Shown: piece after piece, positions 50,551 through 62,756 of the stretch
How positions within the stretch are numbered: the stretch's first letter is position 1
How the letters are laid out: each line of letters begins with the position of its first letter
Source of the DNA: Vibrio sp. 14G-20
GTDB taxonomy: Bacteria; Pseudomonadota; Gammaproteobacteria; Enterobacterales; Vibrionaceae
Assembly: GCF_026241515.1 (NCBI RefSeq)
Contig: NZ_JAPHPW010000007.1
Location: 164,931 to 228,930 of the forward strand
Direction: 5' to 3'
Length of the DNA stretch: 64,000 bases
The notes under the pieces: generated by a model
Databases searched by the model: none
What the model saw: the letters and a program-made list of their open reading frames with translations, nothing else
What the model was told of the DNA's origin: nothing
Program-made: the position numbers and the translations under genes

Positions 50551-51564
50551 ATGAAATACAACAAGCTAGTTAAAACTTTAGCGATAGCAATGGCTTCTCT
50601 TGGCCTTATCAGTAATGCGTCAGCTGAAGAAGATCGCAGCTATATTTTAGCGACGGCCTCAACGGGTGGTACTTACTATCCGGTAGGTGTGGCCTTAGCG
50701 ACATTGAGTAAAGTTAAGCTTGCGCCTAAGCAGCACTTTTCTTTAGCGGCTATCAGCTCTGCGGGCTCGGGTGAGAACGTAAAGTTGTTGAACGAGAACG
50801 AAGCTCAGTTCGCTATTCTACAAGGTTTGTATGGTGCTTGGGCTTGGCAGGGTTTAGGGCCATATGAGAAATCTGGCAGACAAACTCAACTGCGTTCAGT
50901 TTCCATGTTATGGCAAAACGTAGAACACTTTATTGTGCGTTCAGATCTAGCAAAAACAGGTACGGTAAGCGATCTAGAGAACCTAAACGGTAAGAAATTC
51001 TCTATCGGTAAGAAGAACTCTGGGACTGAAAACTCAGGTCGTCAAATCATGCAAGGCTTATCCGTGGACCCAGAACAATTTAAACTCGCCTTTATGGGTT
51101 ACGGTGGCAGTGCGAGCGCATTACAAAATGGCACAATTGATGGTATGAACACGCCTGCTGGTGTTCCTGTTGGTGCGGTGACGCAAGCCTTTGCAGCACT
51201 GGGTGAAGATATTCAAATCTTGTCGTTTACCGATGCACAAATCAAACAAGCGAATGGTGATTACAATATTTGGACCAAGTATGAGATCCCAGCAAACACT
51301 TATCCAGGTGTCGATAAACCAATTACTACGATTGCCCAACCTAACTTCCTAGCGGTTCGTGAAGACATTTCTGAAGAAGATGTGTATCAACTGACCAAAG
51401 CTATCTATGAAAACCTACCTTTCCTACAAGGTATCCACAAAGCAACCAAAGCAATGGCACTTGAGAAAGGGATCGCAGGCCTTCCTGTTCCGCTTCACCC
51501 AGGTGCTGCTCGTTACTATAAAGAAGTGGGTATAGAAATCCCTTCTGAGTTGATCGTCGACTAA
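50551..51564 (+). CDS. TAXI-family TRAP transporter solute-binding protein
   Basis: 337 residues. Signal peptide 1-25 (ending SNASAEE). TAXI/TRAP-associated fold: YILATASTGGTYYPVGVALA, ISSAGSGENVKLLNENEAQF, NGKKFSIGKKNSGTENSGRQ and FMGYGGSASALQNGTIDGMN are diagnostic. It captures a substrate in the periplasm and passes it to the fused permease 213 bp downstream. TAXI proteins are known for glutamate/2-oxoglutarate-like ligands; the LhgO gene suggests a 2-hydroxyacid. GGAG precedes ATG. Confidence 0.92.
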   Translation: MKYNKLVKTLAIAMASLGLISNASAEEDRSYILATASTGGTYYPVGVALATLSKVKLAPKQHFSLAAISSAGSGENVKLLNENEAQFAILQGLYGAWAWQGLGPYEKSGRQTQLRSVSMLWQNVEHFIVRSDLAKTGTVSDLENLNGKKFSIGKKNSGTENSGRQIMQGLSVDPEQFKLAFMGYGGSASALQNGTIDGMNTPAGVPVGAVTQAFAALGEDIQILSFTDAQIKQANGDYNIWTKYEIPANTYPGVDKPITTIAQPNFLAVREDISEEDVYQLTKAIYENLPFLQGIHKATKAMALEKGIAGLPVPLHPGAARYYKEVGIEIPSELIVD

Positions 51565-51777
51565 CCCTTTGTCTTCGATTAGCCATTTATCTTTAACTCG
51601 CTATTTGGCGTGAACTGAATATTCGCGTTAATTAATTGCTTGGTGCGTTTTCATCTGTTTCGGCTACTTTGTCTGATTTGACCGTCTCCGACTCGTTCGA
51701 TTATTTGAAGTGAAAACGCACCACCTTACTTTATGGATTTTCTCTGCGCGTTTGGCTGTGGAGAGCAGGAGTTTTCT

Positions 51778-53955
51778 ATGAGCGATTCGCTGCAGCAGGA
51801 ACTGAAAAAATTTGAATTACCGACCCGGACGGATTTCCCGTGGGTGGGTAAAGCTATAACAACAATGGGCGTGATTCTCTCTTTATTACACATTTGGTTT
51901 AACACCTTATCTACCTTACCGGAACTTTGGGTTTCGGCGACCCATTTTGCTGGCTTCGCGATTATATGCGCGCTTTGGTATCCCGCCCACATTTCACTTA
52001 AAAATAGCAAAATCGCCTTAGCCGTTGATATCGGTATTGCCCTCGCTGCTCTGGCTTGTCTTATCTATATTCCCTTTGCGGAAGACGCTCTTTATGAGCG
52101 AGGCGTGAAGTTCATCGCCAGTGATTGGTTTTTCTCTATCTTGGCGATTGCCATCGTCATTGAGCTGATTAGACGCACTATGGGCTGGTTCATTCCAGTG
52201 CTTATCTTAGTGTGCTTAAGTTATGTAGTGCTTTGGGGACAATGGACCAGCGGTATTTTTCATTTTCCGGGTTTAAGCCTTGAGACGTTACTTTATCGAA
52301 GCTTTTACTCATCAGAAGGGATGTTTGGTTCGATCTCAAGAATCAGTTGGACCTTCGTGTTCATGTTCATCTTATTTGGCGCATTTTTAGTTCGATCTGG
52401 TGTCGGCGACTACATTATTGATGTATCCCGTGCCGCGGCGGGTAAAGTGATTGGTGGCCCTGGTTTCATTGCCGTTATTGGCTCCGGCTTGATGGGCTCT
52501 GTCTCCGGATCGAGTGTAGCAAACACAGTATCAACGGGCGTGATCAGTATTCCCTTGATGCAAAAGGCAGGTTTCCCTTCGCGTTTCGCGGCAGGTGTTG
52601 AAGCGGCTGCATCTACTGGCGGGCAGCTGATGCCACCTGTGATGGGTGCGGGTGCGTTCATCATGGCGTCTTATACGCAAATTCCTTATGTCGATATTAT
52701 TGCGGTTTCCTTTGTTCCTGCGCTTATCTACTTTTTGTCTGTGGCCTTTTTCGTGCGTATTGAAGCGAAGCGTAGTGGTGTACAAAAGGTGACCTCTGGC
52801 TGTGAACCTTTGTTAAAGGTATTGCTGTCGGGTTGGCACAACCTGATCCCATTGGCCGTGTTAGTGACTTTGCTCGTTCAAGGCTTTACGCCGACTTACG
52901 CTGCGGGTATTTCGATTCTTTCTGTGGTGGTGGCATCATGGTTCTCTAAAAATCACAAAATGGGACCGAAAGCGATCATTGAAGCGTTGTCTCAAGGCGC
53001 AAAAAACATGGCGACAACGGCTGTGTTATTAGTTGGTATTGGTCTAGTTGTTAATGTCATTAGCACTACGGGAATTGGTAACACCTTCTCTTTGATGATC
53101 AACAGCTGGGCGAATGGCGAGTTACTGGTGATGATTGCGTTGATCGCACTGGCGTCTTTGATTCTGGGTATGGGGTTACCAGTAACGGCGGCTTATATTG
53201 TGTTGGGAACATTGTCTGCTCCTGCCTTGTATAAATTGATTGCTGAAAGTCAGCTGCTCGACTTGTTGGTGTCAGGGCAGCTTCCTGAGCAAGCTAAAGC
53301 CATCTTTATGTTGGCTGCGCCAGATAAGCTTGATCTATTGAACGCACCGATGGCGTTGGAAACGGCGAAAGAGATGATTGCGTTGGTTCCTGCTGATTTT
53401 GTGGAAACTCTGCTTGAACAGAGCCTTGGCTTAGAAGCAATCAGCCTCGTACTGCTTTCGGCTCACTTAATTATTTTCTGGTTATCGCAAGACAGCAACG
53501 TGACTCCGCCTGTTTGTTTAACTGCATTTGCGGCTGCAACCATTGCTAAAACCCCCCCGATGAGAACAGGCTTAATGGCATGGAAGATCGCCAAAGGCTT
53601 GTATTTAGTACCATTGTTGATTGCCTACACTAACTTGGTAAGTTGGGATGTGACCTCCGTTTTAGTCACGGGTGGCTTTGCTGTTATTGGTACTTACGCG
53701 TTTATCGCGGCGATTGAAGGTTATCTAGAGAGCGAAGTTAATATTATTACTCGAGTAGTGTTGGTTGCGGTAGGTATAGCTCTAGTATGGCCTGATGTTT
53801 CAGTCGTGATCCGTTTGGTATGTGTTGCCATTTTTGTTGGTATCTTTATCTACAGCGGTCGTAAATACGATGCAAATCAAGTGAAAAAGGAATCAGAAAG
53901 TGAGGAAAAAAAGTTACCTCAAACCGGATCTAACACTGTCGCGTCTTCCCTATAA
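51778..53955 (+). CDS. Fused TRAP transporter permease (small + large subunit)
   Basis: 725 residues from ATG at 51778 (CAGGAG upstream). N-terminal small-subunit-like part (about 1-190, four helices) and C-terminal DctM-type large subunit (GPGFIAVIGSGLMGSVSGSS, ASTGGQLMPPVMGAGAFIMA, ILGMGLPVTAAYIVLGTLSA). The TAXI-TRAP fused type. About sixteen membrane helices; sodium-driven uptake by family analogy. Followed by lhgO after 25 bp, so co-transcribed. A shorter C-terminal cytoplasmic tail is polar. Confidence 0.9.
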   Translation: MSDSLQQELKKFELPTRTDFPWVGKAITTMGVILSLLHIWFNTLSTLPELWVSATHFAGFAIICALWYPAHISLKNSKIALAVDIGIALAALACLIYIPFAEDALYERGVKFIASDWFFSILAIAIVIELIRRTMGWFIPVLILVCLSYVVLWGQWTSGIFHFPGLSLETLLYRSFYSSEGMFGSISRISWTFVFMFILFGAFLVRSGVGDYIIDVSRAAAGKVIGGPGFIAVIGSGLMGSVSGSSVANTVSTGVISIPLMQKAGFPSRFAAGVEAAASTGGQLMPPVMGAGAFIMASYTQIPYVDIIAVSFVPALIYFLSVAFFVRIEAKRSGVQKVTSGCEPLLKVLLSGWHNLIPLAVLVTLLVQGFTPTYAAGISILSVVVASWFSKNHKMGPKAIIEALSQGAKNMATTAVLLVGIGLVVNVISTTGIGNTFSLMINSWANGELLVMIALIALASLILGMGLPVTAAYIVLGTLSAPALYKLIAESQLLDLLVSGQLPEQAKAIFMLAAPDKLDLLNAPMALETAKEMIALVPADFVETLLEQSLGLEAISLVLLSAHLIIFWLSQDSNVTPPVCLTAFAAATIAKTPPMRTGLMAWKIAKGLYLVPLLIAYTNLVSWDVTSVLVTGGFAVIGTYAFIAAIEGYLESEVNIITRVVLVAVGIALVWPDVSVVIRLVCVAIFVGIFIYSGRKYDANQVKKESESEEKKLPQTGSNTVASSL

Positions 53956-53980
53956 TTAAAGGATTGAATGTAGGAATATT

Positions 53981-55195
53981 ATGAACTCAACATACGACTA
54001 TATTATCGTTGGTGGTGGCATTGTTGGTGTGTCGACGGCATGGCAATTACAGCAAGCTCACCCTGATAAAAGTATCCTTTTAGTCGAAAAGGAGCGTGGC
54101 TTCGCGCAGCACCAAACTGACCATAACAGTGGTGTGATTCACGCTGGCGTTTACTACGCTCCAGGCAGTTTAAAGGCCGATTTTTGTAAGCGTGGCGTAG
54201 AGCGAACTATCGCCTTTTGCAGCCAACACGATATCCCTGTCGAAAACTGCGGTAAGTTGTTGGTCGCGACCAATGAGCAGGAAGTCGAGCGCATGAACGC
54301 GCTCTATCAACGTTGTCATGATAACGACATTGATGTCGATTTGTTGGACCAAGCGCAATTGAAACTTGCCGAGCCTAACATCACGGGCTTGGGCGCGATT
54401 TATGTCAAAACCACCAGTATCGTCGACTACAAAAAAGTGACCGAAGTAATGGCTCAAGAGTTTGTTGAGGCGGGTGGCAAGCTCAGTCTCGGCACAGAAG
54501 TGATCATGGCGGATGAGCAAGAAGATGAAGTGCAGTTAACGTGCAAAGTAGATGGTCAAACTCTACAACTGAACAGCCGATTCTTGATCACTTGTTCTGG
54601 TTTGATGGCCGACAGAATGACCAGCATGCTTGGCATTGAAACCGACTTTCAAATCGTCCCTTATCGCGGTGAGTATTATCAGTTGGACGCGAAACACAAC
54701 CAGGTGGTGAATCACCTTATCTATCCGATCCCTGACCCAGAACTGCCTTTCTTGGGTGTGCACTTAACACGTATGATCGATGGCTCGGTAACGGTAGGGC
54801 CAAATGCAGTTCAAGGTTGGAAGCGAGAAGGTTATGGCAAGCTGAACTTTAGTTTTAAGGACACTTGGCAGATGCTGAGATTTGCGGGCTTTTGGAAAGT
54901 GACTGCGAATAATCTGAAAACCGGTTTGGTCGAGCTTAAGAACTCGTGGTGGAAGCCGGGCTATCTAAAATTGGTCAACAAATATTGCCCGAGCATTACG
55001 GTGTCAGATTTCAAACCTTACCCAGCAGGCATTCGTGCCCAAGCGGTACTCAAAGATGGCACCTTGGTTCATGATTTTCTGTTTGCTGAAAGCCCAAGAA
55101 GCTTGCACGTGTGCAATGCACCATCGCCGGCAGCGACTTCGGCAATGCCGATTGGTGAGTATATTTGTGGCAAGGTGATGAAAAAAACGTCTTAA
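53981..55195 (+). CDS. lhgO: L-2-hydroxyglutarate oxidase
   Basis: 404 residues. FAD-dependent DAO-family oxidase: N-terminal dinucleotide motif YIIVGGGIVGVSTAWQL, then HNSGVIHAGVYYAPGSLKAD and the substrate-loop RGEYYQL, matching LhgO/YgaF. It oxidises L-2-hydroxyglutarate to 2-oxoglutarate, passing electrons to the membrane. Last gene of the TAXI-TRAP operon, 25 bp after the permease gene (GTAGGAATATT precedes ATG). Together they suggest import of L-2-hydroxyglutarate or a near relative and feeding into the citric-acid cycle. Confidence 0.9.
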   Translation: MNSTYDYIIVGGGIVGVSTAWQLQQAHPDKSILLVEKERGFAQHQTDHNSGVIHAGVYYAPGSLKADFCKRGVERTIAFCSQHDIPVENCGKLLVATNEQEVERMNALYQRCHDNDIDVDLLDQAQLKLAEPNITGLGAIYVKTTSIVDYKKVTEVMAQEFVEAGGKLSLGTEVIMADEQEDEVQLTCKVDGQTLQLNSRFLITCSGLMADRMTSMLGIETDFQIVPYRGEYYQLDAKHNQVVNHLIYPIPDPELPFLGVHLTRMIDGSVTVGPNAVQGWKREGYGKLNFSFKDTWQMLRFAGFWKVTANNLKTGLVELKNSWWKPGYLKLVNKYCPSITVSDFKPYPAGIRAQAVLKDGTLVHDFLFAESPRSLHVCNAPSPAATSAMPIGEYICGKVMKKTS

Positions 55196-55199
55196 CTGT

Positions 55200-55227
55200 G
55201 AATTGAATTGAATTGAATTGAATTGAA
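55200..55227. repeat. Five-fold GAATT microsatellite after lhgO
   Basis: Five consecutive AATTG units at 55201-55225, starting 5 bp after the lhgO stop. Short simple repeat in non-coding DNA. Confidence 0.8.
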
Positions 55228-55285
55228 CTAATGGCTTGTTTGTTCGAACAGGGCTGTTCATAGCAAGTGAAGAACGTAGACAATA

Positions 55286-55335
55286 AAAAATCCGCAAGCT
55301 CCAATCTATTTATGATCGTGGGCTTGCGGATTTTT
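55286..55335. terminator. Bidirectional terminator between lhgO and the M28 gene
   Basis: AAAAATCCGCAAGC and GCTTGCGGATTTTT: 14-base perfect arms, A-run one side and T-run the other. Confidence 0.85.
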
Positions 55336-55383
55336 AGTTTTAGCCATGTTTACTCGGTTTAACTGTTAGTCAATTAACTAATC

Positions 55384-56940
55384 TTACAGCCAATCAGGCA
55401 CGAAGTTAGCGACAATGGTGACATCGTTAAAGTTACGGTAGCCGCGCACCATGATGTTGAATTCTCCCGCTGGCTTGTTCAATACACACTGTTCGTTGCT
55501 GCTGTTCTGGTATGGACGGCAATCGTAGTTCGCTTTGGATACGGTGCCGTTGTGTTTCACGTATAGGTCGGCATCGCCACTACGAGGGCCTGTTAATGCT
55601 ACCGTTAACTGACCTGCACTTTGAGTCGTAAATGTGAAGAATTGCTCTTCACCATATCCTGCAGTAAGTCCTTCAATAGGGACGTCGTTTTGCAGCTCTT
55701 TAGGGCCTGCAACAGGCGAATCAAGACTGGTTTCTACAAGGTAAGCAATCGCCAGTTTAGCGAACTTGGTCGCGTGTGTCGCCGTAGGATCGGAGTTCTC
55801 AAGCGTGTCGTGCTCAGTGTGAATGCTTGGGTTGTAGTCGTTGAACATACTCTCGAATGGCATGGCAGCTGGGTAGCCAACATTGTGCCAAGAGGCGTGG
55901 TCAGAACAGGCATAGCCGCAATCATCGAAACCGTAACTGATGTCGCTAGCGTAAGTGTCGATCAGCTCGCTCAAGTAGGCGGTTAAGTTACTGTCGGTAT
56001 AGTCTGTGATGAAGGTGATATCGTGTGCTGAACCGTTGTAGTTGGTCATGTCTAATTGCAGTACCGACACGACGTTTGCTTGCTCGTCTCGTAATGCGTT
56101 GGCGACATCTTGTGAACCGCGCAGCCCCACTTCTTCTGCAGCATAGCCATAGAACTTGATGGTTTTGTCTGGTTGAATGCCACTGGCGATCATCAGACGA
56201 AGCGACTCAGTTACGGTCGCAATACCAGAGGCATCATCATCGGCCCCCGGTGAGATGGTGCCTTCGCTTGTCCAAGATCCAACAGTCGAATCAAGGTGTC
56301 CGCCAACAACGACGATTTCTTCAGGATATTTAGCGCCGAGTAGCGTCACTTCAACGGATTTTTGTGGATATTCGGCATGCGTGATCTGGCGTGCAGATGC
56401 GTACGGTACATCTTTAATCTCGGTTTCCCAACGCTCTAAAAGCCAATCTGAAGCAGCGACACCAGTAGAAGTAGTATAAAAACGGTTGGTGAAGTTGGTT
56501 AGATTTTCAATGGTCGTGACCATGTTGTTCGGCTCGACCTGAGCGAGTAGATCGTTCACTGTGTCTTGATGGCTGATCACCGGCTTTTCGAAGGTGTTCA
56601 TTGTCAGTGGCATCGCTGCGGCTTTGAGTGCACTTGCTTTATCTTCGTGCACCATGTAGCCACCACAACGGTGGGTTTCTTCATGCATGTGGCTGGATAG
56701 TTTCGCCAGCTCTTTCTGGTTGATTTTCGCGACGATGGAATGCTTGTTTCCGGTCATGCTTGGATAAACTGTTGCGCCATGTTGAGTCATTATATGCTGT
56801 GCGTCAGCATCGGTGGTGATCCAAACTTCTTCGTTCGCTGGTGGTGTGATACCTAGGGATGCGTAAGCCGAAGTACTGTTGATTAAGGCTAAAGAACCTC
56901 CGAGTACAGCCAAAGCTAGCATGCTTTTTTGAATAGCCAT
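55384..56940 (-). CDS. Secreted M28 family aminopeptidase with C-terminal PPC domain
   Basis: 518 residues. Signal peptide to about 27 (ending STSAYA). Propeptide, then M28 zinc aminopeptidase core: VVGGHLDSTVG, PGADDDASGIATVTES, AAEEVGLRGSQDVAN, VSVLQLDMTNY and IHTEHDTLENSD carry the two-zinc ligands and catalytic Glu. C-terminal bacterial pre-peptidase (PPC) domain from about 425 (YGEEQFFTFTTQSAGQLTVA, DADLYVKHNG). Close to the leucine aminopeptidase of Vibrio proteolyticus. Secreted protein digestion; next to the M4 metalloprotease gene on the same strand. Confidence 0.9.
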   Translation of the reverse strand: MAIQKSMLALAVLGGSLALINSTSAYASLGITPPANEEVWITTDADAQHIMTQHGATVYPSMTGNKHSIVAKINQKELAKLSSHMHEETHRCGGYMVHEDKASALKAAAMPLTMNTFEKPVISHQDTVNDLLAQVEPNNMVTTIENLTNFTNRFYTTSTGVAASDWLLERWETEIKDVPYASARQITHAEYPQKSVEVTLLGAKYPEEIVVVGGHLDSTVGSWTSEGTISPGADDDASGIATVTESLRLMIASGIQPDKTIKFYGYAAEEVGLRGSQDVANALRDEQANVVSVLQLDMTNYNGSAHDITFITDYTDSNLTAYLSELIDTYASDISYGFDDCGYACSDHASWHNVGYPAAMPFESMFNDYNPSIHTEHDTLENSDPTATHATKFAKLAIAYLVETSLDSPVAGPKELQNDVPIEGLTAGYGEEQFFTFTTQSAGQLTVALTGPRSGDADLYVKHNGTVSKANYDCRPYQNSSNEQCVLNKPAGEFNIMVRGYRNFNDVTIVANFVPDWL

Positions 56941-57083
56941 TTGTCGTCCTTTTTATGGTGAGTATTGTTGTGTTGATTGGTGTGAATTTTGTTTAGTGCG
57001 TGGATGTTTTTGTGTCGATGTTTCATTTTCTAAACAGATAACCGCGAAAAGGGCCCCTTTCGGAGCCCTGAATTTGCTATTGA

Positions 57084-59997
<2,914 letters not shown>

Positions 59998-60273
59998 TTA
60001 TTGCTTCTTACCGCCAACCTGAACGTAGTCGATACCGATAATACGGTTGATGATACCTAGCACAGAGCTTGTATCAGAGTTTGTTGAACGAATAGTATCA
60101 ACCGTTGCACCTTCAGGTACTAATTCCATTGCACGATCTTGTGTGTTACCAGGAACTTGGAAACCGACGATGTTGAAGCTCTCAGCGTGCGCTGTGTAAA
60201 CTTCTTCGTTGTGGCTGATACCTGAACAACCTGCTAGAGAAACAATGCCTAAAACAACTAATAACTTTTTCAT
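59998..60273 (-). CDS. Small lipoprotein of unknown function
   Basis: 91 residues. Lipobox LAGC with Cys16 (VSLAGCSGI). After it, a short mature domain: VYTAHAESFNIVGFQVPGNT, AMELVPEGATVDTIRSTNSD, LGIINRIIGIDYVQVGGKK. Resembles TRL-type small Vibrio lipoproteins as I remember them, not certain. Anchored in the outer membrane by prediction. Downstream of rstB-like gene by 135 bp, same strand. Confidence 0.75.
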   Translation of the reverse strand: MKKLLVVLGIVSLAGCSGISHNEEVYTAHAESFNIVGFQVPGNTQDRAMELVPEGATVDTIRSTNSDTSSVLGIINRIIGIDYVQVGGKKQ

Positions 60274-60408
60274 AAAAATACCTTAAGAATGATTGGAATC
60301 GAGATGGCAAGCCAAAAAGGCAGTGTCATGATTATCTAGACTCATAAGTTCATTGGGAGACAGCATCCCCCGACCGATGTTGAACATTATTCCAGAGGTG
60401 TTTTGTCG

Positions 60409-61728
60409 TTACTGTATGGGTTTGTCAGCTGAACCATTACATAGCTGAATGGTTATGGTGAATACCGCACCCTTTAAGGCTTGGCTCTGACCAACTTCCA
60501 CGGTTGCGTTGTGTTGAGCACAGATCTTCTCGACGATAGACAGCCCTAAACCATGGCCGCTCTTGGCTTTGTTACGCGCTTTGTCGCCAACGTAAAACGG
60601 TTCAAACAGGCGAGCCTGATGTTCTTGAGCCACACCATCACCGTCATCATGTACCGCAATCTGTAGTTGTTCTTGATGCACGCTGGCTTCAATCAACACT
60701 TGAGAGCGTGCAAATTTCATGGCGTTACGTACAAGGTTATCTAGGGCGCGGTTCAGCAGTATTTCATCCGCCAGTATTGAGCTAGGCTGCTCTGGCAGTG
60801 ATAGATCGATGTTGAGCTGAGTATCTTTGTTCCAACGCGTCATCGCGTGGTCGAGAAGGTCTTTTATCTCCAATGGTTGTTGTAGATTTTCGAGGTCACA
60901 GCTATCCAGTTTGGCGTAGCACAATAGCTCATCGACCATCTTTTCCATCTCTTCGGTATCTTCGACAATACTTTCTACAGTCTCTTGCTGAGCTTCGTTG
61001 AGTGGCGTGTCTTTGAGCATTTCAGCTTGCCATTGGATACGGAATATCGGCGTGCGCAGTTCATGAGCGACCGCATTAGTGAGTGAGCGATTACTCTCAA
61101 TCAAGCGGTGAATTCGGTCGGCCATTAGGTTGAAAGACTTGTTCAATGAGCCGATTGCAATGCCGCTTGAGGTCTCGGCTCGCGAGGAGAGATCGCCTTC
61201 TGCAAAGGCTAGAGTCGCCGATTCAAGCTTCTTAACTCGGCGGAAGATGATAAATAGGTGGCATACGCCGTATAAGATAAAGCTTGCTAGGAAGAACAAC
61301 CAAATGAGGTCATCTTCTAATTCTATCTTTTGTCTAACGAACGCTTCACTGTTGGGGAGATAATGATAGGTATTGTCACTGCTTGCTAAGCGAAACCATA
61401 GATCACGTTCATCATCGTGAAAGATAAAGGTATTTGGGTTGGTCGAGAAGAACTCTGAAACAGGGCTTGGTATTTCATCTTTTGGATTGAACGTAATCAG
61501 TTTATTTCGAGTGGTTTCGACAAACTGATTCATGGCTTGTTGAGCCGCTTCAAGACCCTGATTTTTTGCGATGTTTTCTATGAGTTGCTGGTGGGCTGTG
61601 GCTTCATAATCTTGCAGAACATATTCGTAGTCAGTATTGAGCTGATAGACACAGATTTCGTAAGCGACAATGCCGCTCATGAAGCAAACTAACAGCCCTA
61701 ATAGGGACTCCAAAAAGATACGTCGCAT
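60409..61728 (-). CDS. RstB-like sensor histidine kinase
   Basis: 439 residues. Membrane helices at about 5-25 and 140-162 flank a small periplasmic domain. HAMP segment (LESATLAFAEGDLSSRAETS), phospho-accepting His222 (AVAHELRTPIFRIQW), HATPase_c with NLVRNAMKFARS, DDGDGVAQEHQARLF, GHGLGLSIVEK. Follows the OmpR-type regulator by 36 bp. Its last codons and downstream DNA have a homologous copy at 34410-34492. Sensed signal not known. Confidence 0.85.
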   Translation of the reverse strand: MRRIFLESLLGLLVCFMSGIVAYEICVYQLNTDYEYVLQDYEATAHQQLIENIAKNQGLEAAQQAMNQFVETTRNKLITFNPKDEIPSPVSEFFSTNPNTFIFHDDERDLWFRLASSDNTYHYLPNSEAFVRQKIELEDDLIWLFFLASFILYGVCHLFIIFRRVKKLESATLAFAEGDLSSRAETSSGIAIGSLNKSFNLMADRIHRLIESNRSLTNAVAHELRTPIFRIQWQAEMLKDTPLNEAQQETVESIVEDTEEMEKMVDELLCYAKLDSCDLENLQQPLEIKDLLDHAMTRWNKDTQLNIDLSLPEQPSSILADEILLNRALDNLVRNAMKFARSQVLIEASVHQEQLQIAVHDDGDGVAQEHQARLFEPFYVGDKARNKAKSGHGLGLSIVEKICAQHNATVEVGQSQALKGAVFTITIQLCNGSADKPIQ

Positions 61729-61764
61729 AATCGCTCTCTTTCATTACGCTCGTACTGAGCGAAG

Positions 61765-62469
61765 TTAATGCCAGGCGGTTGAAACAAACAAGTAGCCTTT
61801 ACCGCGAATGGTCTGAATTTTCTCTGCTGGTGTGTGGTCGTCGCCCAGTATCTTTCTTAGACGCACGACTTTGTTATCTATTGTGCGGTCTATTCCGTCG
61901 TACTCAATGCCGCGCAATGTTTGCGTCAAGTAGTCACGAGATAACGGCGTATCTGGGTTGCTTGCCAATAACCAAAGTAGGTCAAATTCACTGTCAGTGA
62001 GTGATAAAACGGCACCTGAAAGTTCACACTTCTTATAGGTGTTTTTCAGAACGAGTTGATCAAACTGAAGGTTGTCTGAGTCATCGACTGAAGCCGTCTT
62101 GGCGTCTTGGCGGCGTAATAGCGAACGAACTCTGGCCAGCAGAACTCTTGGTTTGATTGGCTTGGTGACATAGTCATCAGCCCCTGTCTCTAAACCAGCG
62201 ACGTGATCAAAGTCGTCATCGCTAGCGGTGAGCATCAAGATTTTACCTTTATAGTGCGTACGCGTCTGTCGGCAGATTGTAAGTCCATCAGTTACAGGAA
62301 GCATCAAATCCAGCAATACGATGTCAGGTTGCTCCGCGAGGATGGTCTGTGCGGCATCACTGCCATCGTCCAATACCGTGACATCAAAATCTTGCGCGAC
62401 AAAGTAGTCCTGCAACATTTTCTGAAGTTTCAAATCGTCTTCCACGATGATCATTTTAGGTTTTGTCAT
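61765..62469 (-). CDS. RstA-like OmpR-family response regulator
   Basis: 234 residues from ATG at 62469; a 38-codon longer frame lacks a family counterpart. Receiver domain with Asp54 (DIVLLDLMLPVTDG) and winged-helix DNA-binding domain (about 135-230: LQFDQLVLKNTYKKCELSGA, LTDSEFDLLWLLASNPDTPL, RTIDNKVVRLRKIL). First gene of the leftward pair. Divergent from the ClpP-fold-like lipoprotein gene; the 287-bp space between them could be a target site. Confidence 0.88.
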   Translation of the reverse strand: MTKPKMIIVEDDLKLQKMLQDYFVAQDFDVTVLDDGSDAAQTILAEQPDIVLLDLMLPVTDGLTICRQTRTHYKGKILMLTASDDDFDHVAGLETGADDYVTKPIKPRVLLARVRSLLRRQDAKTASVDDSDNLQFDQLVLKNTYKKCELSGAVLSLTDSEFDLLWLLASNPDTPLSRDYLTQTLRGIEYDGIDRTIDNKVVRLRKILGDDHTPAEKIQTIRGKGYLFVSTAWH

Positions 62470-62756
62470 TCCATTATCAGCCTTGTCGTGCGTTTCACTT
62501 ATTGAGATTAGGTGAGCGAGTCTTCGTCGTGATGAACCATTACGATTGTACGCTGTTGCATATAAGTTCACATGCTTCGCCAAATACCTAAAGCGAATGA
62601 TTAAACACTTTATAAGTTAGTTCAATGATGAATTGGCATTTATAGGAAAATAAAAAACATTGTTCAAATAGGTTCGACATTCTCATACATTCCCACGACA
62701 GATAAATTAAGCGATAAACAATAGAATTTTCCCATCAAACATTTTGGGAATGACGC

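Noticed and set aside
55201..55225. AATTG x5 as a phase-variation tract
   Set aside because: It is downstream of the lhgO stop and about 155 bp from the next gene end, so unit-number change would not shift a reading frame; at most a mutational hot spot.
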